Assembly (NCBI GenBank): GCA_022565655.1
Contig: JAIUMG010000058.1
Location: 1-12,975, forward strand
Direction: 5' to 3'
Length of the DNA: 12,975 nt
Source: Alkalimonas sp.
GTDB lineage: Bacteria > Pseudomonadota > Gammaproteobacteria > Enterobacterales > Alteromonadaceae
Both the position numbers and the translations under genes were made by a program. This document shows positions 7,702-12,975 of this stretch, piece after piece (positions within the stretch are counted from its first letter, which is position 1; the number at the start of each line of letters is the position of its first letter). Below the pieces are notes generated by a model. It saw only the letters and a program-made list of their open reading frames with translations. It was not told where the DNA came from and did not search any database.

Positions 7702-7713
7702 GATAAAATTTTG

Positions 7714-8604
7714 TTATGGCGCATTGGATAGCAGCAGCTCGGCCAACTCGGGTCCAAGATGACGTTGCATGATCTGGCGATAGCTGTCGGTTTGGCGATA
7801 ACCGCCATCGGCAGCAAAAAAGGCTAGCATAAAGGGGCCCCAATCATTGCTATGCGGCATAATAAAGCCAAAAGTTTCATCGGTCTCGGCAGCCATCGGG
7901 TGGTCACGCAGAGGCATGCCAGCCTGACGAGCTCGCCAATAATTGTATGCATCCACGTAACTGTAGTACTCACCACTGGCGACTAACTCCAACAATTCAG
8001 GATTGGAGCTGGCACGCTGAATGGCTGTTCCTGGCTGGAATTGATCTCGTAACCGGCGAATGCGAACTTCATGCAAGGTACCGGTAAAGGCCAGTGGTGA
8101 TAATTCAGCAAAATGGCTGCTGAATTCTTGCCAGTCGGTCAGCTCTGGTACATCCTGATGGCTGATTAAAGCAGCGACATTATTCATATAGGGCGGAGAA
8201 AACTGCAGCTCTTGTTTGCGGGCTTCGGTAATGGTGACATTGCCCAGGCCAAACACACCACCTTCTGCGTGCATAATGCGTTGGTAAAAGTGCTGCCAGT
8301 CATTTTCGGCGACAAAGTTAAGCTCCAGTTGTAGCTGATGGTGTTGCGCCGCCCAGCGAGCAAAGTCATGCATGATGTCGATACTGACGCCAGTGAGTTC
8401 ACCGTCAGAGTCATGGTAAGCAAAGCCTTCAGCCGGCACATAGAGCACGGTTAAGCGAGCCGTTCGTTGTTGTTGAGCTAGCTGGTAGCTATCGCCCTGG
8501 TCTGCACCTAATGGAGTAAGTTCAGTCATAGGCTCAGGAGAGCAGGCTGCCAGCAACCAGCAGCATAGTGCAACTGACAAGTGAAAGAGGACTCGTTGCA
8601 ACAT
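7714..8604 (-). CDS. Family-3 periplasmic solute-binding lipoprotein (SBP_bac_3), orphan
   Basis: A 296-residue lipoprotein of the amino-acid-type solute-binding family. The signal peptide ends in the lipobox LLAAC, so Cys21 would be lipidated. The mature domain begins near 50 (LTVLY) and carries family landmarks: DGELTGVSIDIMHDFARW (67-84), and GNVTITEARKQELQFSPPY (121-139), in which Arg129 sits where the family contacts the ligand carboxylate. Asp218 (YVDAYNYW) is a possible amino-group contact. No ABC permease or ATPase gene is nearby. It may therefore serve a transporter encoded elsewhere, act as a sensor partner, or bind another small ligand. The ATG at 8604 has GGAT as a modest ribosome-binding site. 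The S9 peptidase gene follows by 68 nt, suggesting a shared use of peptide or amino-acid nutrients. Some proteins of this fold are catalytic or sensory rather than transport-linked. Confidence 0.87.
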   Translation of the reverse strand: MLQRVLFHLSVALCCWLLAACSPEPMTELTPLGADQGDSYQLAQQQRTARLTVLYVPAEGFAYHDSDGELTGVSIDIMHDFARWAAQHHQLQLELNFVAENDWQHFYQRIMHAEGGVFGLGNVTITEARKQELQFSPPYMNNVAALISHQDVPELTDWQEFSSHFAELSPLAFTGTLHEVRIRRLRDQFQPGTAIQRASSNPELLELVASGEYYSYVDAYNYWRARQAGMPLRDHPMAAETDETFGFIMPHSNDWGPFMLAFFAADGGYRQTDSYRQIMQRHLGPELAELLLSNAP

Positions 8605-8639
8605 AATTTATCCAAAAAAATACATATTGAAGTGAGCTA

Positions 8640-8668
8640 ATCTTGGCAAAGAGCCTTTAAGCTGTCAA
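8640..8668 (-). promoter_or_regulatory. Candidate promoter of the solute-binding protein gene
   Basis: A perfect TTGACA -35 box lies at 8668-8663 on the minus strand. The -10 at 17-nt spacing is poor (CAAGAT, 8645-8640, 3 of 6). A second possible arrangement is TTGCCA (8649-8644), 17 nt, TATGTA (8626-8621). The 152-nt gap makes a separate promoter here plausible, but the choice is uncertain and an activator may be needed. Confidence 0.33.
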
Positions 8669-8733
8669 AGGTACTGAGCGGTAATAATGCGGCGTTAAAC
8701 GAAAATAGCCTGGCTCACAAACCAAATCCAGCA

Positions 8734-8745
8734 TGTCATTTGACA
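8734..8745. repeat. Short inverted repeat TGTCA-N2-TGACA
   Basis: TGTCATTTGACA lies 12-23 nt after the cytochrome stop codon and about 65 bp upstream of the candidate -35 box of the binding-protein gene. It could be a regulator half-site pair. It does not match the CRP or FNR consensus. As RNA it makes only a weak hairpin without a U-run. Confidence 0.25.
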
Positions 8746-8756
8746 CAAAATGCTAA

Positions 8757-9131
8757 TTATCCGCTACTTAGCAGGGCATAGTAGGCAGCCAGCAACTCAA
8801 TATCCTCATCGGATAAACCACGTGCCTGCGGCGACATCAATGGATTGGTTCGCTCGCCAGTTCGGTAATCTAGCAGTGCTTGTTTAAACTCTGATTCAGA
8901 CAAGCCGACGATACTGGGATACATCCGGTTGCGGGAAATGCCCTGAGGACCATGGCAGGCAGCACAGCTGTTCGCACGAGCTTGCCCTTGTTGTAAGATT
9001 TCTTGTTGTTCTGCAGTCAGGTGAGCAAAGGGATCGGGCCGGGCTGCTTCCGTGGCGTTGTCGGGGTCTGAGCAAGCAGCAGCCAGAATGCCAATACTGA
9101 CGAAGATCAAAAGGCGGACAAGTTGATTCAT
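8757..9131 (-). CDS. Monoheme class I cytochrome c lipoprotein
   Basis: A 124-residue small electron carrier. The signal sequence ends in ILAAAC, so Cys20 should be lipidated and the protein anchored to a membrane on the periplasmic side. One heme-binding motif, CAACH, covers 56-60 and is followed by GPQG, as in c4/c5-type cytochromes. Met99 in NPLMSP is the likely second axial ligand. The C-terminal helix (LSDEDIELLAAYYALL) is typical of the class. It should shuttle single electrons in the periplasm; partners cannot be told, as no oxidase or reductase gene is in view. The ATG at 9131 has AAGGAG 11 nt upstream, a slightly long spacing. It is divergent from the MFS gene and is the first gene of the minus-strand run. 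An inverted repeat covers its ribosome-binding site. Confidence 0.93.
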   Translation of the reverse strand: MNQLVRLLIFVSIGILAAACSDPDNATEAARPDPFAHLTAEQQEILQQGQARANSCAACHGPQGISRNRMYPSIVGLSESEFKQALLDYRTGERTNPLMSPQARGLSDEDIELLAAYYALLSSG

Positions 9132-9134
9132 GGT

Positions 9135-9224
9135 ATGCTTTACTCCTTGGTTTTATTGCAGCCTGCCACAGACCTGAAAAGAACACCAGCTTGCTTTGTG
9201 GGTACGTCGTTAGGTGTAAAGCAT
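9135..9224 (-). repeat. Inverted repeat covering the cytochrome ribosome-binding site
   Basis: In the minus strand ATGCTTTACACC (9224-9213) is complementary at 11 of 12 positions to GGAGTAAAGCAT (9146-9135). The second arm contains the GGAG of the Shine-Dalgarno and ends 3 nt before the ATG. The arms are 66 nt apart. If transcription starts upstream of 9224, the leader could mask the ribosome-binding site. Alternatively the arms are two operator sites in the divergent promoter region. Confidence 0.42.
9152..9180 (-). promoter_or_regulatory. Candidate promoter of the cytochrome c gene
   Basis: TTTTCA (9180-9175, 4 of 6) is followed after 17 nt by AATAAA (9157-9152, 4 of 6), which carries an extended -10 TGC just upstream. 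Transcription would begin near 9145, inside or next to the ribosome-binding site, which is very close to the start. A more upstream promoter is therefore also possible. Confidence 0.33.
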
Positions 9225-9232
9225 GTACTGGC

Positions 9233-9260
9233 TTGACGGGTCTTGCTTTGCTAATCTTAT
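9233..9260 (+). promoter_or_regulatory. Candidate promoter of the MFS-M20 pair
   Basis: TTGACG (9233-9238, 5 of 6) is followed after 16 nt by TCTTAT (9255-9260, 4 of 6). The start of transcription would be near 9267, about 20 nt before the first ATG of the MFS gene and about 50 nt before an alternative TTG start. This is the best plus-strand match in the divergent region, but it is a weak one. Confidence 0.35.
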
Positions 9261-9287
9261 TGAACTTCAGGGCTTTACTGCAAGGCT

Positions 9288-10553
9288 ATGGCTCTGTTTT
9301 TTAAAAAGGATGTTTCATTGTTTGCGATGATCCGCACCATCTGGCCGTTATTGCTTGGCATGTGTATTGTCGGCATGACCACCGGCCTGCAAAATACGTT
9401 ATTGTCAATCAGAGCTGAGATGGAAGGCTTTAGTAGCGCCAGTATTGGCATGATCTTGGCCGGTTATTTTATCGGTTTTTTGCTGGGGTCCATCCGCGCA
9501 CCGAAAATGATCCATCGAGTTGGGCATATCAGAGCTTTTGCCGCTTTAGCGGCGTTAGCATCCATCTGTATTTTATTGCATGCGATCTGGGTCAATACAG
9601 GGGTTTGGTTTGTTTTGCGCATGATTTCAGGCTTTTGTTTTTCTGCTATTTTTGTGATTGCTGAAAGTTGGATCAACGCTGGGGCCACCAATCAAAATCG
9701 CGGTAAGTTAATGTCACTCTATGTCATGATGTTATTTGGCGGTATTGGGCTGGGTCAGTTCTTATTGTATTTTGGCGATCCGCGAGACTTCTTACAATTT
9801 ACGCTGGTCTCCATTTTGATCAGCGCTGCTGTGATCCCTTTATTGATTACACCAACCCGCACACCCGAGTTTGGCATTCCGAAGAAAATGCCGGCCAGAG
9901 AATTAATGCGGGTGGCTCCACTGGGTATCATCGGCTGTTTTCTGATGCAATTTGCCTATGCCAGCTTGTTCGGCCTGGGGCCGGTGTATTTTTCCCGCTT
10001 AGGACTTGAGTTAACGCAGATTGCCAACTTAGTGGCTTGTTTGATTTTTGGTTCCTTGTGCTTCCAGTTTCAGCTCGGCAAATTATCCGATCGCTTTGAT
10101 CGTCGCTTGGTCATTGCCAGCTGTGCTTTTTCTGCCTGCGCCATGGCGCTGTGGATTTCAACCCTGGGCCAGGGCGAGATCATGGTGTTGTATCTGAGTT
10201 ACTTTGTGTTTGGTGCCGTGATGCTGCCTATTTTCTCCATGGTGGTGGCGTACACCAATGATTACCTGAATAAAGATCAGATGGTGGGGGCAAGCAGTGC
10301 TCTGGTTCGGGCCAATGGTCAGGGCGCGATTTGTGGCTTGCTGATTTCGGGCCTGTTGATGCACTTTGTGGGTACTCAGGTGTTTTTCTGGTTTATTGCC
10401 AGTTTGCCTGTGGTGGTGGGGTGTATGGCCTTGTATCTGCGCTTTTTCGATCAACGCAAGCGGCAGCGTCGAGCCAGTGCTACGGTGATGTTACCGACTC
10501 AGTCATCCGAAAGCATGATCAAAGAAGGGCTGGAAAAACAGCAGGACGAATGA
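9288..10553 (+). CDS. MFS transporter, YcaD-like
   Basis: A 421-residue inner-membrane carrier with about twelve hydrophobic segments and a hydrophilic C-terminal tail (from about 388). The stretch RMISGFCFSAIFVIAESWIN with the following NQNRGKLMSLYVMM (111-148) parallels E. coli YcaD. GKLSDRFDRR (264-273) is the MFS motif-A copy between the first two helices of the second half. The substrate is unknown; it may be an exporter or importer of a small molecule. The ATG at 9288 has AAGG only 2 nt upstream, which is too close. An in-frame TTG at 9318 has AAGGA 7 nt upstream and would give a 411-residue protein beginning just before the first helix, so the true start may be there. The exported M20 amidohydrolase gene follows by 44 nt with no terminator between, so the two probably act together. 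Confidence 0.9.
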   Translation: MALFFKKDVSLFAMIRTIWPLLLGMCIVGMTTGLQNTLLSIRAEMEGFSSASIGMILAGYFIGFLLGSIRAPKMIHRVGHIRAFAALAALASICILLHAIWVNTGVWFVLRMISGFCFSAIFVIAESWINAGATNQNRGKLMSLYVMMLFGGIGLGQFLLYFGDPRDFLQFTLVSILISAAVIPLLITPTRTPEFGIPKKMPARELMRVAPLGIIGCFLMQFAYASLFGLGPVYFSRLGLELTQIANLVACLIFGSLCFQFQLGKLSDRFDRRLVIASCAFSACAMALWISTLGQGEIMVLYLSYFVFGAVMLPIFSMVVAYTNDYLNKDQMVGASSALVRANGQGAICGLLISGLLMHFVGTQVFFWFIASLPVVVGCMALYLRFFDQRKRQRRASATVMLPTQSSESMIKEGLEKQQDE

Positions 10554-10597
10554 CTTTACTGCTAAGCTAAAACATCACTACAAAAAAGGTCGCAATT

Positions 10598-11890
10598 ATG
10601 TTTCGAGCCATCATGATAACCCTGTTGTTGAGCTTTAGCCTGCTAGTCAGCTCGGTGCAGGCCGATCACCACCAGCCAAGCATCGATACGGAGCTGGAGC
10701 AAAAGGTGATTGCCTGGCGGCGAGATATTCATCAGAACCCTGAATTAAGCAATCGCGAGTTTCGTACGGCGGCCCTGGTGGCTGAGCACCTGCGAAGCCT
10801 GGGGCTTGAAGTGCAAACTGAAATTGCCCATACCGGTGTGGTGGGCGTGTTACGTGGTGGCAAGCCGGGCCCGGTCATTGCGCTCCGGGCCGATATGGAT
10901 GCCTTGCCCGTGACGGAACAAACCGATGTGCCTTTTCGCTCAACGGTGATTGGCGAGTACCGTGGCAATGAAGTGGGTGTGATGCACGCCTGTGGTCATG
11001 ATCTGCATGTCGCTATGCTGATGGGGGCGGCTGAGTATCTGGCTGAGCATCGCCAGCAGGTAGCTGGTACCGTGATGTTTATCTTTCAACCCGCTGAAGA
11101 GGGTGCGCCACCCGGTGAAGAGGGCGGTGCCGAGCTGATGCTACGCGAAGGCTTATTTGCTGAGTTAAAGCCGGAGGCTATTTTTGGTATTCATGTCTGG
11201 GGTCAGGCCCCGCTTGGCGCCATAGGTTACCGTAAGGGGCCTCTAATGGCATCGTCTGATCGCTTTGAGATCCGGGTTCAGGGGCAGCAGACTCATGGGT
11301 CCTCTCCCTGGGCTGGCGTGGACCCTATTGTCGCGGCAGCGCAAATTATCAACAATGTTCAGACCATCGTCAGTCGTCAGATCAATATTACCAAAGCCCC
11401 GGCGGTGGTGAGTTTTGGTATTGTTGAGGGCGGGGTGCGTAACAACATTATTCCGGATGAAGTGTATTTGGAAGGCACCATTCGTAACTTTGATATGGAG
11501 ATCCGCCAACAAATTTTCCGACAGCTCACCCAGGCTGCCGAAGCTTCAGCTCATGTCACTGGAGCCACTGCAGAGGTCACCATTATTGAAGGCTATCCGG
11601 TGACTATCAATAATCCAGAGCTGGTGGAGCGAATGCTGCCAACGACCAAGAGAGTAGCCGGTGAGCAGATGGTGCAGGAAAGTCCGTTGGTGACTGGCGC
11701 TGAGGATTTCTCGTATTATGCGCTGGAAGTGCCAGGTATGTTTGTATTTTTAGGGGTGGCTCCGCCGGATAAAGATCCTGCCAGCATGCCAGCCAATCAC
11801 TCACCTTTCTTTTATGCCGATGAACGGGCGTTAAAGGTGGGCACCAATTTGTTTATCAATTGGGTATTTGATTATCCGGAAGCCGGCTAA
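10598..11890 (+). CDS. Exported M20D amidohydrolase / aminoacylase-type metallopeptidase
   Basis: A 430-residue hydrolase of the M20D group (hippurate hydrolase, IAA-amino-acid hydrolase, N-acyl-amino-acid deacylase relatives). It has a signal peptide (1-22, ending SVQA), so it acts in the periplasm or outside. The di-metal site is visible: Cys132 and His134 in HACGHD, Glu167 (general base) and Glu168 in PAEEG, His199 in FGIHVW, and His401 in NHSPFF. RADMDALPV (97-105) is another family signature. The lid/dimerisation domain runs from about 215 to 325. It should remove an acyl or similar group from an amino acid, but the substrate cannot be read. Many M20D enzymes are cytosolic, so export is of note. 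AAGG lies 9 nt before the ATG. The gene follows the MFS carrier and overlaps the converging alpha/beta-hydrolase gene by 4 bp at its end. Confidence 0.93.
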   Translation: MFRAIMITLLLSFSLLVSSVQADHHQPSIDTELEQKVIAWRRDIHQNPELSNREFRTAALVAEHLRSLGLEVQTEIAHTGVVGVLRGGKPGPVIALRADMDALPVTEQTDVPFRSTVIGEYRGNEVGVMHACGHDLHVAMLMGAAEYLAEHRQQVAGTVMFIFQPAEEGAPPGEEGGAELMLREGLFAELKPEAIFGIHVWGQAPLGAIGYRKGPLMASSDRFEIRVQGQQTHGSSPWAGVDPIVAAAQIINNVQTIVSRQINITKAPAVVSFGIVEGGVRNNIIPDEVYLEGTIRNFDMEIRQQIFRQLTQAAEASAHVTGATAEVTIIEGYPVTINNPELVERMLPTTKRVAGEQMVQESPLVTGAEDFSYYALEVPGMFVFLGVAPPDKDPASMPANHSPFFYADERALKVGTNLFINWVFDYPEAG

Positions 11891-12630
11891 AGCCAGGCTG
11901 CAATTTGGCTGGCAGGCAGATAGCTGTTGTGCCCGCCAGAATACAACTGCAATCGGGCAATGCCGGGAGCAAAGGCTCGGTACAGTGCTTCACTACGCGC
12001 TCGGCCAATGATCTCATCCTGCTCCGCGACCAGCAGCAGTGTTGAGGTATCGATGCTGCTGGCATAGTGGGCGGATTCATAGCGATCTTTTAATAACCAG
12101 CGCACTGGTACCACAGGAAACTGCTGTTGGGCCAACCTGGTCAGGCTATCAAAGGGGGTGATCAGCACCAGCTGCTGTACTTGCCGCCGGGCCGCCAGTT
12201 GCACCGCCACACCAGAGCCAAGGCTTCGTCCAACTACGGTGATGTCGCTGTGCTGTGTCGCCACTTCATCAAACAAGGCCAGTGCATCGCTGACCAGTGC
12301 TTGCTCGGATGGCCTGCCTTCACTGCCGCCGTAGCCGCGGTAATGCATCAGATAAATAGCGTGCTTGGGAAAAGCGGTGCTGAACTCTGACAGACTGACA
12401 CTGACATCCTCGGCATTGCCACCAAAGTACAGCAGTGCTTGCTGGCTTGTGCGTGGTTGCTGGCTCACCAGAACCTGCAGCTGCCCTTGGTGCAATACCA
12501 ATGGATTATCCGGCGGATAGGCCGCCGGTACCGGAAAATAAATCAGCTGACGCTGCAGCAGATACAGAAGCAGGCACAGGATGGCATAACCAACCAGCAG
12601 ATAGCCCAGCAGTGTTAGCAGCGTTCGCAT
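11887..12630 (-). CDS. Membrane-anchored alpha/beta hydrolase, YfhR/BEM46-like
   Basis: A 247-residue serine hydrolase with one N-terminal membrane helix (about 5-26) followed by the soluble fold. The sequence FGGNAED (69-75) supplies the oxyanion-hole region, and HYRGYGGSEG (96-105) is typical of the BEM46/ABHD13/YfhR group. The triad is Ser136 in GRSLGSG, Asp205 in AEQDE, and His234 in GGHNSY. It probably hydrolyses an ester or thioester near the inner membrane; no substrate is known. The ATG at 12630 follows directly after an in-frame TAG. The ribosome-binding site is weak (GGAT about 13 nt upstream). In the 108-nt leader TTGACC (12691-12686) could be a -35 box but no good -10 follows. Its stop codon overlaps that of the converging M20 gene. 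Confidence 0.9.
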   Translation of the reverse strand: MRTLLTLLGYLLVGYAILCLLLYLLQRQLIYFPVPAAYPPDNPLVLHQGQLQVLVSQQPRTSQQALLYFGGNAEDVSVSLSEFSTAFPKHAIYLMHYRGYGGSEGRPSEQALVSDALALFDEVATQHSDITVVGRSLGSGVAVQLAARRQVQQLVLITPFDSLTRLAQQQFPVVPVRWLLKDRYESAHYASSIDTSTLLLVAEQDEIIGRARSEALYRAFAPGIARLQLYSGGHNSYLPASQIAAWL

Positions 12631-12735
12631 CTAAGCATTCATCCAAATCATGACGATGCTTCAGCTTAACTGAGCTGGCGTAGACGGTCAAAAAATGGCC
12701 GTTAATACTTATGAATATGTATTATTGGTTTTAAC

Positions 12736-12750
12736 ACACTAGCGTAGTGT
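12736..12750 (-). terminator. Short hairpin at the gor stop codon
   Basis: ACACTA and TAGTGT form a 6-bp stem around a 3-nt loop that contains part of the gor stop region (stop at 12739-12741). No U-run follows, only the weakly U-containing GUUAAAACC. It is a weak terminator candidate at best, and read-through into the alpha/beta-hydrolase gene is possible. Confidence 0.3.
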
Positions 12751-12975
12751 AACAAACTCCTCGGCACTAGTCGGATGCAGCGCCACAGTAGCATCAAAGT
12801 CGGCTTTGGTGGCGCCCATTTTCATAGCGACGGCGAAACCTTGCAGTACTTCGTCCATGCCTTCGCCAATGCCATGCAGGCCAATGACTTTTTCATCCTC
12901 ACCGGCACAAATCAGTTTAAAGGTGCTCATAGCACGATGTGGGGTGATGGCATTGTACATGGCGGCGAAGCTGGA
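12739..12975 (-). CDS. gor: Glutathione reductase, C-terminal end (partial)
   Basis: The last 78 residues of glutathione reductase, cut by the right edge; the full enzyme is about 450 residues. It begins SSFAAMYNAITPHR and ends HPTSAEEFVTLR, closely following the E. coli Gor C-terminus. The HPTxAEE motif carries the catalytic His and its Glu partner, contributed to the active site of the other subunit in the dimer. GIHGIGEGMDEVLQGFAVAMKMGATKADFD is the interface-domain hallmark. The enzyme reduces glutathione disulfide with NADPH via FAD in the cytosol; those domains lie outside the window. Reading continues to the edge without a stop. The alpha/beta-hydrolase gene lies 108 nt downstream on the same strand. 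Confidence 0.96.
   Translation of the reverse strand, partial: SSFAAMYNAITPHRAMSTFKLICAGEDEKVIGLHGIGEGMDEVLQGFAVAMKMGATKADFDATVALHPTSAEEFVTLR

Noticed and set aside
8701..8730. Sigma54 promoter suggested by TGGCTCAC
   Set aside because: No GC pair at the required -12 spacing follows on either strand.
10158..10454. 98-codon minus-strand frame rich in His and Gln
   Set aside because: Shadow of the MFS gene; the composition reflects the complement of hydrophobic codons.
12675..12735. Promoter of the alpha/beta-hydrolase gene from TTGACC
   Set aside because: Only TAAGCT (3 of 6) lies at the right distance, so I note it in the gene entry but do not list it as a feature.
1..12975. Mobile element, CRISPR array, toxin-antitoxin or phage-defence island
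   Set aside because: No transposase, integrase, regular short repeats, small paired genes or terminal repeats are seen, and gene content and composition look like core chromosome throughout.

Overview
The window looks like ordinary chromosomal DNA of a gammaproteobacterium. The best anchor is the C-terminal end of a glutathione reductase at the right edge, which matches the enterobacterial Gor C-terminus closely. YigZ, a YcaD-like MFS carrier and a YfhR/BEM46-like hydrolase fit the same assignment. GC content is moderate (about half, judged by eye) and the proteins are rich in Gln and Leu, as is common in free-living aquatic groups such as Alteromonadales or Rheinheimera/Alkalimonas-type bacteria. 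The genus is only a guess. I see no tRNA, rRNA, CRISPR array, insertion sequence or phage gene, and no gap longer than about 160 bases between genes.

Layout, left to right. Positions 1-1267 (minus) hold the N-terminal part of a large SMC-like P-loop ATPase of DUF3584 type, cut by the window edge. Next comes yigZ (minus). A Rho-independent terminator at 2009-2035 closes the run upstream of yigZ, and its DNA appears to double as part of the yigZ promoter. From 2059 to 9131 five minus-strand genes follow one another: a 354-aa conserved-looking protein of unknown function, a membrane GGDEF-EAL cyclic-di-GMP protein, a secreted S9 prolyl-oligopeptidase-type peptidase, an orphan family-3 solute-binding lipoprotein, and a monoheme cytochrome c lipoprotein. 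In transcription order this is cytochrome, binding protein, peptidase, GGDEF-EAL, unknown. The gaps of 68-152 nt, several with possible hairpins, suggest two or more transcription units.

A divergent promoter region (9132-9287) separates this run from a plus-strand pair: a YcaD-like MFS transporter and an exported M20D amidohydrolase, 44 nt apart and probably co-transcribed. The M20 gene ends tail to tail with a membrane-anchored alpha/beta hydrolase on the minus strand, sharing 4 bp. The window closes with the 3' end of gor (minus).

Functionally the central block looks like cell-envelope and nutrient biology. A secreted peptidase, an amino-acid-type binding lipoprotein and a periplasmically sensing c-di-GMP enzyme lie side by side, and an exported amidohydrolase sits beside a carrier. 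I did not find a convincing new multi-gene system. The points most worth a second look are cis-acting: the terminator/promoter overlap before yigZ, a long hairpin with a competing pairing before the TTG-started GGDEF-EAL gene, and an inverted repeat covering the ribosome-binding site of the cytochrome. The unknown 354-aa protein and the DUF3584 ATPase are the least understood products.
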